Source of the DNA: Tomocerus qinae
Lineage: Eukaryota > Arthropoda > Collembola > Entomobryomorpha > Tomoceridae
Length of the DNA: 64,000 nucleotides
Reading direction: 5' to 3'
Assembly (NCBI GenBank): GCA_020055645.1
Contig: CM034547.1
Location: 29,698,513 to 29,762,512, forward strand
Numbering within the stretch: the stretch's first letter is position 1; each line of letters starts with the position of its first letter. The position numbers and the translations under genes are program-made. This document shows, in pieces, positions 1 through 14,000 of this stretch. The notes beneath the pieces are model-generated. The model was given only the letters and a program-made list of their open reading frames with translations, was not told the origin of the DNA and searched no databases.

Positions 1-3000
1 AGGAAGAATCATTTTCACTGTAACAGTATGTTGTAATTCCCGTAAAATGGTCCTTGCATCTTTTCTTTCCATACCTAATATAATTAGTTAGAGATTTATT
101 TTTACCTTATGGAATTTTCCAAATGGGTTCCAAAATGAGATTGAAGCTCGCTGAATTTAAACCTGTGTTTGATAAAACTAATGAAGAAGGGTGGATGAAA
201 ATAAAATGTGTGCTAAAAGAGAGAAAGTTAGAAATTTGGAAGTGAAGCGCGGAAGTTGTGTGATGAAGTGTGTTGACTATCTGCGTTGACTTCCTACTAA
301 ATGGAGAGCGAACTGGATGAGACTAACTAAAGTTAACTAAACGAAGTCGGATGAGTGGTAAAAGTGAGTTTGTGTGCATTTCCGCTTGGGTTCCACTAGT
401 TACACTCTGTGCAAATAGCGTTCACTTCTCTCGAACGTTCTTAGCTCTTTTACATATATAAACATAGACGTGGACCTGACCTGACCGTGGGATGCACAAG
501 TGCCAAGGGAAGAGAAAGCAGAGTGAAGGAAATGCTTGTTGGTGGAGAAAGAATAAGAGAGGTGCCTACTACTTGGAATATGGAAAGATAGGTCGAAAGA
601 CTAACTTAGTGGGTAGGTAAAGATCCTTGCTGGATTCGACTGTTGACGGTGAAAGTTGGAGAAAGTTAGAGATTTCTTGTAAATTGGGGCAAAGGGAATG
701 AGGGAGTTAGTTGGAAACGTTGTTATGCTTACTACGGTGTGAAGAGTAAGCGTATGGTTTGGTAAGACTTGCATGGAGAAAAGAGAAAGTCTGCCGGCCG
801 GAATCACACAATGCATTCGAAGCGTTGGCAGGAACGGAGAAAATCGAAGAGCAAATTAAAAGTTGAGAGGCGTGTGATTGGCTTTCAGATTCATTCCGAT
901 TTTCGTTTTTGCTCTTGCTTTGCTTTAGTCTGCGTGTCTCTAGTTCTGCTAACATCGTTAGTCTCTCGACAAGATGGGATTTTGTGTAATGCGATGGAGA
1001 GAGGGAAAGAGTCCCCTTCAGCACTTTCTCCATGTATTTCTATTACTATTACAAATACCATTAAGTATACGCTGAGTAGCTGTAATTTCTCTAAAGTTTG
1101 TGTCTTGCGGTTTTGGTGTGCTTTCTTCGCTCTAATCGTAAGTTTCGATTCGGAGCAATGACAATGTTAATGTAACTTGCGTTACATTAGTAAGTACGGG
1201 AGTAGCTCCATAAGACCATTACTTACTGCCTACCACATCACACGCCAACACTCACTTGAGAGTCTTCCACCAAACGTTCAGTTCTGGATGTTGAATGTTC
1301 AAGATTTAAGATAGATGTGCTCAAGTTGAAGATACACATTAGATCACTTTCTAATGTTCAAATATCTGTAAGTAATATATATCGTGGCTATCCCAGATTT
1401 CTCCTATTACAATACATATTTTATGCCTGTGTTTAAGGAAAGACATGAGATAAAAACATAAGTACCTACGTAGGCACTTAGGTATAGGCACAGGGCACGT
1501 GTGGGCACAATCTATCCGAAAAATAACGATACAGATTTGTATTTATAGGTAGGTAAGTGCACACACACTCCCACTAAAATATATATAAAGGAGAATGGTG
1601 GTTGCTGCGGCACTTGTACTCTGTCTTATGCTGACTTCAAAGCAAAGAAACTATTTAAATGTATGTACATAGATTTCCCAATCTTAAAGTAGGCATCTCC
1701 CGTCCCCAAGTACTACTACTTCTCAAATCGTCAATATTTGAAGAGGCTATTGGGCAAAGAAAGCCTTCTTTTCCTCCAGTGGGGAACATACATCAAGCCT
1801 TACACTCTTCAACTCCTTTCTGCTCTGCTTCACTTCCACTTCCATTCCCTAGTTTACCAATGATACTACTACTACTAGCTAACCAATCTCATACAATAAA
1901 CACAACGTCTATCTCTATACCTTCTAATATAATCTCAAGACACATTTACCCTTAATATAGCTACCTGCTATATTTAAACACAGTTTTACTACTATTAGGT
2001 GTTTCAATTCTATGACCACTATCTCTACTAATATGTGACAGATGCACCGAATATTTATACAGATATACTTAGAATAGTAGTTGGAGATCTCTTTAGCCTT
2101 TAGTATATACCTACAGTAGCCTTCGGGTCGTTGCGTTGGTTTGCTTTCCCTATCACTCCTTGGTCTTCCTTTGGCAACGGCATGTTGTAATACAAAAGAC
2201 TCGTCTCGAATACCCAACTCCCATTCTACTACTTGGCACTTTACAAAATTCTCATCGATTGATCCCTCTGCCTTACTGCATCACTATTTAGGATCTTGTA
2301 CTCTCCTAGCATTCCTTATCTTCTACCCATCAGTGATACATATGTAATACACTACTTAAGTAATAGGCACTAACATGATTATGTGGCTAGATAATTACTT
2401 CGTAAGTGGGTTATCAATGTGAACATGTTTAAATTACTAATACTGCTTAGAGTATCACTGAATACAAAACTCTCGATTAAAGGATACACTATGTATAGGG
2501 ATGGTTGTCATTAAAATCTTATTGATGTTGATAAAAGCTAGAGGCATTTTCTGGAGATTTCTTGTACAAAGCAAAAGAATGATGGAGAGAGACGAAGCTA
2601 AGATATTCGGAAAATTCTGCATACTTCCGATCTAAATATTTATATGGAGCTGAAGAGATGATTTGACGTTTGCCTTCATTCATGACAAACGCGTAGCTAT
2701 TCAGGTTGTGTTGGGGAAAGATGAAAAAGCTACAGAGAGCTCAATTGCCGTCTTTTCTCCGACTTACACGGAGGTTCATTCAACTTGACTTTTTATTTGT
2801 GGAGATAACCATATCTGTACCGTTAGCACACCACGGTTGAAAGCAAACTTGAGAAATAAGGTTAATACTTAGTACTGCTACACAGCTTGCTACAGATATG
2901 TACTTTGTATTTAGAAACCAACCTGGCGTTGTGTATAGCAGGGATACAGAGGCATTAGCATCAACTTTGAATACAGATATATTCTAATAAAACATTATAG

Positions 3001-5482
3001 TTATTGCTTGAATGAATTTCTTATAGAAGTTTTCTGCGGCGAGCCTACGCTGGAAAAGGAAACCAATCCGATTTATTCCAATGCAAAAGATTTGCCAAAA
3101 TTGAGACAGTGAAATGCCATGTCATGCCATGCCACTTGCGGTCTTTTCACGTTACTCTCCTTCTTAGTTGGATTCTGTAATACAGTCCCAGCCAGTGTGT
3201 AACTACCTTAGCTCCCACTTTCTACTTTCTCCGTACTATTTGCAATATGAATCAGTAAAATAAAGCAAAGAAAGTTTTACTTTAAAATTCAGTTGGAGAA
3301 CACTGGTGAGGGCTGAGACTGTGATAGCTAGCAATGGCAATGGCATAATATTGGAGAAAGTAGTAATAGAGACGAGTTTCCTTTCGTCATGGCATGGCAA
3401 TATGCTGTCTCACGTTTTACTATCAGCATTTCTCCCCAGAAGAAAGGAATAATGGGAGAAATAGAAAAAATTCTAAAGAAAAAGGTTCAGGATCACTTAT
3501 CCCAACTTTACCTGCTTTACTTACCTACTCTCTCACTTCCCCTACATACCTACATTTCTGAGAAATTCATTCACAATACGCCGCATATGAGGATTCATTC
3601 ACTTTAGACGTATTTACGTGTACATAGTCCGACTCGTTTTAGTGAAATTGAGCATGTATCGATTCAAACAGAAAGAATATTGAAGTTTAGCATAGAGAAA
3701 GCAATATGCATTAAATCTAATACAAACTGATGTGAGTTGAGTTTCGAAGGAGTGGAGACCAAGAATGAAATATAAGAACTCAGGATTTATATCCAACTTC
3801 TATACTGGCACATAGTTTATTAGTGTCGAGTATAATATTTACTCTGTCTGTACGGATACACAGCTGAATATGTATATATCCACAGTCAACAGCAAACTTA
3901 CTCCCTCAGTCATTCAGAGAAAAGCAAATCCGACGAGGAATTCTCACAAGGGATCTCCAAGTCTCTATCTGTGTTGGAGATGTTATTTGGGTGATGCTGA
4001 GATGGCGGAGAGTCTGTGTGTGATGTGCTGTTGTACTGGATGTACTTACTATTTACTATAGATAATAGAGACACTGAAAAGAGTATCAAGCACAGCCAAT
4101 ATCCATAATCATGTCTCTGATGTCTTGTTTCAGTCCTTTCCCTGCATATCCTAATCGAAATATCGTACATCTTCCAGCCTCTCAGCTACCTCCTCCACAA
4201 ATCCATACATACTGATACCAGATGCACAATACTCCAACAAATCCTCCTCAATATTACCCCTACTCTTTCCTCAACCAGACATCCTAACTATTTATATAAA
4301 ATGTCTACCATTTAGCAATGGCATGGCTTCTATGTGTGTGTTCCTGCTGTATCTCTGTCTGGATCTACTCTGTCTCTCCGAAACTTATCTCGCTATTTAT
4401 ACACCAAGACATCCCTATTCAAAGGACAATTCCTACCGCTTACTTCTTTCTACCGATATACTCCTTTTTCACTCAAAGAATTTCATTGTCTGTACAACAT
4501 GGAAAAATTTGAATTATTTGCGAATTTTGTGCAAATTTTGTGATATTATTTAGATGCTAATCGGTTTGGTCATACTGTATATACAGTATATTATATATAT
4601 TTATTTATTTAGCAAGCATGTATAGTAATAGTCTTAGAAAAAATTGACTTGCAGTTAGTATGAAATACGCCGGATACCAAGTATAGCGATAGTTGCATCC
4701 CACAACCAGAATGTGGTGGAATGGAAAGATGAATGTTGGATCGACACGGGTGTACTTAGGATCAACTCGAGTAAAAACATCCATGTTCTTTTAGTTGATG
4801 TAATACGAGCTAATGCACGTTACTAGAAAGTTCATATGCCAGAGAAAAAACATTAATGTGAAATACTATTCTGTATATAGTCGACACTAATGCTAGCTTC
4901 ATCATTAGACCAATGTACATGTAAATATCACCGTTTGTGTTCGTAGTTATTGGATATACTATGAGATGTACGGAAATTTGATTTAGTTGGTAATACTACG
5001 CTCGAATTTGAGTGAAACGTAGGCAGTTGTGTGAAAAATGACAAAATGATGTATGTAGCGAGATTTCTCATTCCATTTTGACAGAACGCACAGTCTGATC
5101 CAGCACACATAATGTTATCATGTGAAGAGTACTGAAAGTTAGAATACTGTGTAATTGAATGTACAGAATAGAAGAGCTTAAAATGAAGGATGAATTGGAA
5201 ATTCAATTTATTATCTAGCAACTTGAGTACTGTGTGTTCATTATGTGTCCTAGAATATTTATACCATAAGGCACAGTAGATATTGCTCAGTAGTAATATA
5301 TGAGACTACGTATGCATGGACAAAAAATAAAGTCGAAAAAATAAATTGAGAAGTTAAAGTAATTTTTTTAAATTCAAGTTTGTGTGTGTTAACTTGGATT
5401 TTCCTATGTGATATAATTGTTTGTTGCCCGATAAACAATACGTAGGAATGTGAACGTTGACTAAGACAAACTATTCACGAGT
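1..5482. other. Non-coding stretch, no gene recognised
   Basis: I see no gene, RNA gene or classifiable mobile element here. The first 1 kb is purine-rich on the plus strand (many gaaag and gagag words), while about 1690-1950, 2200-2340 and 3490-3600 are pyrimidine-rich. The longest open frame, 130 codons at 769-1161, begins at a TTG codon and its translation is not family-like. Other frames are shorter and scattered over both strands. A small AT-rich palindrome near 4572 is listed separately. Confidence 0.6.
4572..4613. repeat. AT-rich palindrome and TA/TTTA low-complexity tract
   Basis: Bases 4572-4589 form a perfect 18-bp palindrome (atactgta|tacagtat core around tata), followed directly by a tatatat run and a ttta-type run. 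It is simple-sequence DNA that could extrude a small cruciform. No longer inverted repeat or flanking target duplication is seen, so it is not called as a transposon. Confidence 0.6.
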
Positions 5483-5490
5483 GTCGGAAG

Positions 5491-6569
5491 CAGAGGTGGG
5501 TTTTATCGTGCTTGCATACCTTACCTTACCATACTCAACACGTAAAGTAAGGAACCATACCGTACCCTACAATACTCAACCAGTAAAGTAAGGAGTTTTA
5601 CCGTACCCTTCCCTACCCAACTCGTAAAGTAAGGAAACATACCGTACCTACCATACTCACTCCGTCGGATTCTAAAGTATACCGTACCCTACCGTACTCA
5701 TCCAGTAAAGTAAGGAGTCTTACCTTACCGTACCCTACTCAACTTGCGATGCAAGGAACCATACCTTACCCTACCGTACTCCATCCCTAAAGTAAAGGTC
5801 AAAAGACAAGATCGATATACAATATAATAAATTGTTTTACGTACAGTTAATTTTTTGTAAAATCCAAAGTATACTGTAAAAGTAGAAAACAATCCAAACT
5901 CCCCCAAGAACCTTTCTATTAATAGAATTTGTTCCCAGAATTTGACTGTTTACTTACGAGAAGTGAACAAATAAGCTTATAAACTATATATTATGAACTA
6001 TCACTCTACCATATACATAAATACTTCAAGTATGCAAAGCTTGAATAATATGTGGCTTACTGTTATTGTGTAGAGACAATTTTGGTATTCAATAAGTGCG
6101 CAATGGAAGTCATATATTTACTAACAATCAGAAATAGAGCTGTTGGCTTTGACCTTATAGTAATAAAGCTCGTGGTAATATTGTTTTTCTTGGAATACCA
6201 CGTGCCTAAGTGGTAATATATTTTAGACAATCGAATATGTAAGTAGGTTGAGTGTATGGTTCCTATCATCCTTCCCGTATTCATCCCTACCACTTAAGCT
6301 AGGTTCAAGTCATACCTTACCCATCCCTACCACACAAAGCTCAGCTCAAGTAATACCGTACTCGCCCCTACTTACTTTACAATAAGCCTTTCAATCCCCA
6401 CTGCATACTTCGGAATATAATGTAAATCTAAACATACCCTACCCATCCCGTGCTTGGTTTGAAAATAACTACCCTTCCCATCCCATCCCTAAAATCACAT
6501 AAAAGTAGGGGATGGGTATGGATATGGGTCATATTTGGATGGCTAAAGTAGGGATGGCGCCCACCTCTG
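5491..6569. mobile_element. Non-autonomous hAT-type DNA transposon (1079 bp)
   Basis: The element begins CAGAGGTGGG at 5491 and ends with the exact reverse complement CCCACCTCTG at 6569. It is flanked by a perfect 8-bp direct repeat, gtcggaag, at 5483-5490 and 6570-6577. An 8-bp duplication and short CAGNGGTGGG-like ends are established hallmarks of the hAT superfamily. Inside, the left third carries a 41-bp tandem array (5542-5797). The right part is rich in related cccatcccta/gggatggg and accttaccc words, like the subterminal transposase-binding motifs of hAT elements. There is no transposase: the only internal frames are 60 and 76 codons on the minus strand and are not family-like. It is therefore a deletion-type or MITE-like copy that would need an outside hAT transposase. 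The intact duplication suggests a fairly recent insertion. Confidence 0.92.
5542..5797. repeat. 41-bp subterminal tandem array inside the hAT element
   Basis: Copies of gtaaagtaaggaNNNtACC followed by gtaccctac-type words start at 5542, 5583, 5624, 5672, 5705, 5746 and 5787. Spacing is 41 bp, except one 48/33 pair whose sum is close to two units. The copies are diverged at single bases but keep the taaagtaagg and ataccgtaccctac cores. Arrays of this kind near the ends of hAT elements are plausible multiple binding sites for the transposase; that role is inferred. Confidence 0.85.
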
Positions 6570-6577
6570 GTCGGAAG

Positions 6578-7475
6578 GAATAGAAAACCATAAGTAAAAT
6601 ACACAAAAAGAAGAAACGAAGCCTTTGCGTGATGATTTCATTTTGGGTTGTTGAGATTTGTTGAATTGAGTTGGGTTAATAAAGGTATCAGTCATCTAGA
6701 AAACAGCAATGTTGTCATCTTTATTCTTCCATTGTAAGTTGCAACATTTGTATTCTATTTAGCCAGGACTTGGTTTACTGAATATAACCATATTTTAAGT
6801 CCTTACGCTAGCGTTAACCTTTTTTGTTAACTACTGTTTCATTTATAAAGAAACTCTTCAAATAGCGCTATGCAGCTAATGCAGACTGCTGCATTGCCAA
6901 AGTCACTTCCCGATAACAGCATTAGGTAATTGGAGTTGTATATGTGGAGTGAGTGCATGTGGGATGTAAAAGCAGGAAGAGCATTAAATACGGAAAGCAT
7001 TGCCTCCAGCTATTGACTCAATCTCGTGAACGCAAAAGACAAGCCATGAACAAGGATGATGATGAGACAAACCAAAAGCTGACATTCAATATGTCAAAAC
7101 TTGTAGCTGAGTCGCTATGTCAAGTTTTCACAGTGAGTCAAATCAGTGTAGTGGGGAAATGGGGATGGTGTCAGAGTGTCAGACATTCAACTCAACTGAC
7201 TCACTGAATTCCCAATTCCATTGAGTACAGTTTAACTAGAGTCTAAATTCGCTCGCCCTCTTCTCTGTATTAAGCCCACCTACTACTATATCCCTACTCT
7301 AAATATAGGCATCTGTATGGTGTAAGTGTTGCAAGTCGTAGTCTATAAATATAATAGTGGACCAGAAAACATGCGTAAGATTCAAGTCAGAACAAGATTA
7401 TAGTAGTTTGATATAGAAGAAAGAGAAATACATATGAATGAATAGGTTTTCTCGAATTTTGATAGATAGGATGCT
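6578..7475. other. Non-coding stretch between two mobile elements
   Basis: Nothing recognisable lies between the hAT element and the first foldback element. An 84-codon frame at 6953-7207 on the plus strand is hydrophilic but unlike any family I know and is of chance length. No tRNA-like boxes or longer inverted repeats are seen. Confidence 0.6.
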
Positions 7476-7484
7476 TACATCCTG

Positions 7485-8055
7485 AATACGTCGGAAAATC
7501 TCCCGAACTAGAAAATCTCCCCTTTTGGAAAATCTCCCCGTTGGACAATCTCCCTATTGGAAAATCTCCCTGTTAGACAATCTCCCTATTGGAAAATCTC
7601 CCCGTTAGACAATCTCCCTATTAGAAAATCTCCCCGTTAGACCAACTAATCTCCCCGGTATGAGAAATAAGAAGAAACGACAGAACGAAAATCGAAACTA
7701 TAAAACTTTAATTTGAGACATAGAGGTGGATCGGACATGGGAATGATGAGACTATATGAGATTCCAATAATGCAATGGAAAACTGTACACTGTTTACCTG
7801 TACTTGAAGTAAACTGTTTGTCCATCTACTGTTTCAAAAATACTTACATCCAATTCTGTCGTTTCTCCTTATTTCTCATACCGGGGAGATTAGTTGGTCT
7901 AACGGGGAGATTTTCTAATAGGGAGATTGTCTAACGGGGAGATTTTCCAATAGGGAGATTGTCTAACGGGGAGATTTTCCAATAGGGAGATTGTCCAACG
8001 GGGAGATTTTCCAATAGGGGAGATTTTCTAGTACGGGAGATTATCTGCTGATACC
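7485..8055. mobile_element. Foldback (FB/MULE-like) element, copy 1 (571 bp)
   Basis: Two long inverted arms (about 7485-7685 and 7855-8055) flank a short interior. Each arm is mostly tandem 32-bp units made of two similar 16-bp halves, aaaatctccccgttgg and acaatctccctattgg, and each ends inward at a gagaaataag/cttatttctc border. The outer tips differ: the left begins AATACGTCGG, the right (read inward) GGTATCAGCAG. The element is flanked by a 9-bp direct repeat, tacatcctg, at 7476-7484 and 8056-8064. Long arms of short tandem repeats with 9-bp duplications match Drosophila FB elements, and 9-10 bp duplications with long arms also fit foldback Mutator-like elements; I cannot choose. There is no transposase. 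Compared with the copy at 15843-16583 it lacks about 170 bp of interior. Confidence 0.9.
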
Positions 8056-8064
8056 TACATCCTG

Positions 8065-11000
8065 ACCTGGAGGAATAGGAATGGTGATGGTGATAGAGCA
8101 TGCAAGAAACGTTTGCTTCAGCGAATAGGGAATTGAAAACATATACAATGCATGAGTTCCTGGGTTTTAGCTTTAGTGCTTCGCTACTCTCTTCCGAAAA
8201 GATGAAATGGGAAATAAATGCGCAATTGCCCCCATTTGCCCATCACGAATAAAATAGGAAAAATCAGTGCTTTTGTTCAAAATGACAAGTTGGAAGGACT
8301 AGAGTGTATCATTGGCCTATAGGTAGGGGGTATAGTCTTTCTATTCCAGATGATGATAATATGTTAATATAGAACAGGAAGATCTAAGCCAAGTACCGTT
8401 TGCAGAATTTACGTGATCATCTTTAAAAAATGGGCTTCCTTTTTCCATCCGGTGCAGTGTAGCATGTTATCACAACACAAGTCTACAACTATGAGTGTAC
8501 AATTGTGCCACTGTGAAATGAATACTGAAATCAAGTTTAGTGCGATGGAAAAGTACCCAATGAAAATTACTAGAGAAGAGTGAGTAGTGTATTTGAAAAA
8601 AGTATTAATAGTTCTTCAGTAGCTTACAGCATTGGAAAGGAGCAATGCATTAGAGTATCTACAAGGAAAGTAACTGTAGGCAATACAATACATTGCATTG
8701 ACAAATTAATGGGGAGGTTGACAAACGACTAGAGGAAACGACTCTAATGTCACCTTTTACCATTAGAACTTTCGCAAGTTGAAAACTAATGTTTAAATTG
8801 GGCTTTAAACTAGAAGGAAATAAAGATTGTATAGTATTACACTTCAATAATAGAACGCTAATAAATATAAAGGACTTGAGTTTCATTGGCGTATAATAGA
8901 TCATTCTAGGAACGGATGTAATGATTTTGTTGTTCGTGTCATGACGGACTCAAAATGGTGTCTCTTAATCTAATTGTAAATGTTGTGAGTTATGAATCAT
9001 CAGTGAGTCTATATTTTTTCTGGATTTTCCATTTCTCAGAGGACAAAAGAATTGCGGAAGTGGTATTAGGTAGAAGGAAATAGTTGTTGCAATAGTTAAA
9101 ATTGGTTCTCAGAAAATATGTCAGAAAATTCGGGGAAGATTTGGGATTCTTAACGAAGACTGAGTAGAAGAATGGTGTGCTGCATGGTATTATCGAAAGG
9201 AAGGTGAGTGGTGGAATATAGGGATAGTTAGTTGGAGTGGGTGGTATAAGGAGTCGTAACTAGTCACACTAGACACTATTAGAAGTAGAGAGAAACATTT
9301 CCCTGACTTAAGTTTAACCCGAGTTGGCCTACTCTTGTGATTTGATATTTCTTTGTAAATTCGTCTGGAGATTTCTATTCAGCTCTCACGTAGAAGAAGT
9401 AGACCATAGCGGACTCCTTCTGTTTTGCTCAGTTTAGTTCTCTTCTGTTGATCTCAACTTGCAATCAGTTTAGTTCAGATCAGAAGCAGTTTTTGCAAAA
9501 GACTTGGAGAACAAGTCGTAACCTATATCCGATAGATATCCTTTGTCAATTCTTCCAGCTTTTTCCATTTCCTCTCCCTCGTCCCGCATTTTTGCGAGAT
9601 TCCAATGCTATTACATATGAAACTATAGATACATAGTTTGTTACAAGGGCAGAGCAGAGATCAGATCATTCAAGACAGCCTACCTCTCTTACCTTCCTAC
9701 CTACACAGGTCAGGTAAAGAGTTCAGTATGTGGAGAATTTTTTCTTCCCCGAGTGAGATGTGCGTAGAGAAATAAATGGAACGTGTCCTTTCTAGCAAAA
9801 GTAAAGTAATATTACAAAAGACATAGTCTTAGGCACGCCACAATCATTTTCTACGCAGTACAATAGCGCTGTTACCCCGCAAAACGAAAGTATGTAGCCT
9901 ACTACATACTTGCAAAATACCAACTTTATATCTTATCCGCATGGACGGAAGAAAATTCTATCTTTGTGGCTCCACGGCTGCTACTAACCGAGAAATTTGT
10001 AGTTTCGAGCGTAAGGAAACGGTCTCCTTCTTCGGAAATCCATAAATTAGTCAGAGGACGACAAATTTCCTTCATCAGCCTCTGCGGTCGCTCCAAATCG
10101 CAGAAACCACATTTAATTACTCTATTTTACGACCCCGACTCCGAGACAAACTCAAGACTTTCTACCTCTTACATTTCTCTTTTACTTTCTCCCTTCTACT
10201 TCTTTGCTTTCGAACATCACAAGATTACGCTCTTTTCCTCTCCAGTCTCCATTACCAGGGTAGATATACTTTTCTCTTTATTCTATGCATTACACCGTAG
10301 AAATACTAAAACCGTAAGTACTACCTGTTATGGCTTATATATTTAAGAGCATTCCCTTCGCATGTACATTTAGAACTAGCACAGGTAGCAGAGGCATGCT
10401 TTCCTATCTATACTACTATTTAAAACCTTTTTCAATATACAATGAATCTATTCTTGAAAAAACACAAACCTGATAGAAGAACAAAGCATTTGCCACATGA
10501 AAGTCTTTTTGTGTGTGCAAGTTGCAGAAGTTTGTATTAGTGCATACAAATAGTAGTGGGATGCTAACTACCTACAGCATCGTGTCGCCTAGCCTATTAC
10601 TTTTACTTGTCCTTGAGTTTACATCTATTGAACAAGAAATGAGCAAGAAAACTAACCGAGCGACAGTTGGCAAAAATGTAGTCGTCCTTCTTTCAAAAGT
10701 GGATTGGCTACTAAATACTTCGCTTTATACGTTTTCCTAGCATTTCTCAATAGGAAAGACAATTCGGTTTTAACAATCGACCATTCCGTTAGCTTCACTA
10801 TTAATATTATAAATTCTAACGAAAAAAAAACAGTGGAAAGCCTTGTCAGCTGCATATATCTGTAAGCGACTCGTGGGTTATCTACCTCAATCCACTGCTG
10901 ATAATCAATAAGTGTTTTTATGAAACCACCTCCTGTCCTAAATTAAATAGACTTGTTTGCAATAATAATAAAGGGCTAACTGGTACCGTTGGTGAAAGCT

Positions 11001-14000
11001 TATTTTCTCTATGTAATATTATAACTTGGATCTATTATCTAACTATTTCCAGTTATTACTATATAGGAAGGTCTCCAATTCCCGGCGTACCTACTTATTT
11101 GGTGCACTTGCAGCACGGCAATTATTTTATAACCTAATTCTGCAGCTGTGTCAGTCAGGAACAACTACTTACTGTGTGAGCAGATTATTATTGGACGCTG
11201 GACGTGAATGCCCAGTATTTCAGTTGGGACGGATATCATTGTGTTAGTTCGGGTCAGTTGATGCTTCAGTATATTAAGAGTGGAGTTCGTCCACACCATT
11301 ACAATATCTGTGTAGGGAGTATGTCCAATCCAATATTGCAGACTAATCGCAAGTCCAATAATCGATTTCTCTCGCATTTCTCTCTTTGTGTTTCTATGCA
11401 GTCTAAATAGAAATAGTCGGCGGTGCAAGTAGCAAATAGTTTCCCCTGGCTTCGACCGTTCATCAACATCAACATTATTCACTTGAGACAGTGGGGTACC
11501 CAAATAGTTACTCAGACCAAGTCAAACGAGAATCACAGAGCTTACAAGTTGTTCATTTCCTAAAGCTCTTGCGTGGAATTTTCGTCAAACACAATTAAAA
11601 CGTAGCCTTGCTATCAAATAGTAAATATATTTCATATACCTACGCTGCTGTACAATTACAGAGTTATGTGTATTTATTTGAATAGATATTAACCCAATGT
11701 AATGCGAGGCCTTAATAACACTTTATTGGATACGCTTGAATGTGGCGTAGTGTAGTTAGACGTTAGAAGCACAATAAGCATTAAATACCTGTATGTAAGT
11801 CTGTAATGGCTGGAATAATATTGTCCAATTCTGGTCGAAATTCAGTGCAGTATTAATTATCAGTTCATTTCGGGGATGAACTGATATTGAGTGAGTGAAG
11901 CTCAGCATGGGCTTTACGTTCCCTGCTGGAGTCAGCTTTCCTATACCCAAAATAACCTGATTGATGGCTGGACACAGTTAATAATCATTAGGAAATAGGC
12001 ATACTGTCTTTTCTGTCTGCCCATGTCCCAGTTACTAGACAAATATAGACAAGAGTCAATATAGCGACTGTAAACACGGACTCTGAATTTGTTTTCAGTT
12101 CATTTGAGCTTCCAATTTCAATTGTTTGTTTTTGTCATTGTCAATGAAGAGCACAAAGCTTTACATTAGATAACTACTCGTTTTCGGCAAGCCAGGAGCT
12201 TTACTACCTTTTACCGCACCAGTCACGTGTAATATATAGTAACACTACTAAGTACACACCATAGCTCCACCACTTTGAATTAACAATGCTCATTTCTAAC
12301 CCAACGTGTGCGGAATGGATACAGTATCTGTATGACAAGAACAGTAGATAGCAAAATTAGCATACTAAATTTAGACAGAGGCAAATGGCAAATGAATGTC
12401 TGTTACCTAACCCAAGAATGTGTGAAGGGAAGAATGAAAAATTGAGGATCATTTCCGAACCCATCTATACGATACCTCCCCTCTTTTTACTAATTGTCTC
12501 GAATCAGACTAGAATGTAATTAACGTCAACAGAGAAACTTTATTAAACTCAGAATTAGCCTGCGTGAATTATTGCGTTGGCTTTCCTCTCCCTCTTCCTT
12601 CCTTTTACTTTCATTCCACTCTTTTTGCTTCGTTAGTTAGGTCTACAGGCCAAGTACAAATCCAACTGTTTCCTAACCTTGACAGAGTCACTCTACTACT
12701 TTTTGTATTCCCACTTCCATTAGGTACCTACTCTAACTTTTCTATTATAATTAGTAAACACACTATGTCCCCCTGTCTATGGAGCCTTTTCAATTAATGG
12801 AAAATTTGGTTACATTAACAGAGGGTGGAGAAAATTGTCTCACTTTTAAAAACAAAGTGTTACAAATGATCTTGGAAAAACAACACGTTAAACATACTGG
12901 TTTGTCACAAAACTGACTGATTCTGACTTTGTCCTGATTTCCCCAACTTTCTTATTTATCTTTCTTTGTCCTTGAAACATTGCTAGAGAATAATATCTAC
13001 TTAAAACAATTTTTTATTTATCTATTGTGATAATAATCACAGTTTAATGCATAAGATATAAATACAAAATATCTATTAGTATGCTGCTTGTCAGCGTCGG
13101 AATTAGATTTTTTCTCTATGCAATTTAATTCTTCCATATATTGCAGATGTTGCATTCTTCAACCAACCTCAATAACTAAGTAATAATGTTGCATAAATGT
13201 ATCGTTGACATCAACCGAAGCTTATTGCTAACTGAACGGGTAATTATATTTTAAGTGTAAGCAAAGTACGCCTCAACGATATAGCTACGTGATCAAGATG
13301 CAGGATGGGATATTCGGTACGTGTAACGTGTAACCACTTAGCTAGTATTTGTATACAAGTGGCAGCTGTCACTTTCCCAAAACGAGTGGGAATTTTCCAT
13401 TTGCCGTGCATAGTGCATCTATTGTTTTCTAATCTGTAGGTATAAGAGTCATTCTGGTGTTGAATGCATTGTATTAAACTCGTAAATTTCAATAAACTAT
13501 GTGCCTATAGCTTGTGTAGTATGTGTTGGTATGTAACATACCATTAATGCACGCTAATTTAATTCTATTGTCAATAAATTAAGCTCGTTTTCTTCCTTGC
13601 AGATTTCTGTTGTGTTCGTGAGGGTATTATGAATGTAAGTACATGCCTAGTGGGGTGTAATGTAATTAGGTACCTGTGTTATATTTATGATTGGGGATAA
13701 TACCTTTCCTGTTCTATTGTTTCCGCCGCAGCACCTACTTCCTTTCTTCACTTTTCCCCGGGTACTTATACTTAAATACTTAACTTGCCCTACACCAAAC
13801 ACCACTACGTACTTACGCAACGCATAAACATAAACGTCCCTCACCCTCCTACATACATGCACTCCTATTTCAAAAAATACCCCGGTTCATATACAAAGCT
13901 GCTCTTGATAGTCTTTTATGTGGTGCTATTTGATGTTGGAGAGGAGAGGAGCAATTGAGATGTATGATACGATGTGATAAACATAACAGCAAAATATTAT

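Noticed and set aside
769-1161. 130-codon frame on the plus strand
   Set aside because: It starts at TTG, has no family-like content, and its length is expected by chance in this composition.
7485-8055. Regularly spaced 32-bp repeats resembling a CRISPR array
   Set aside because: The repeats are contiguous doublets without unique spacers, occur as two inverted arms and are bounded by a target duplication. The setting is also eukaryotic.
9966-10346. 126-codon frame with a CpG-rich first half
   Set aside because: The start is GTG, the second half is a low-complexity translation of pyrimidine-rich DNA, and no domain is recognised.
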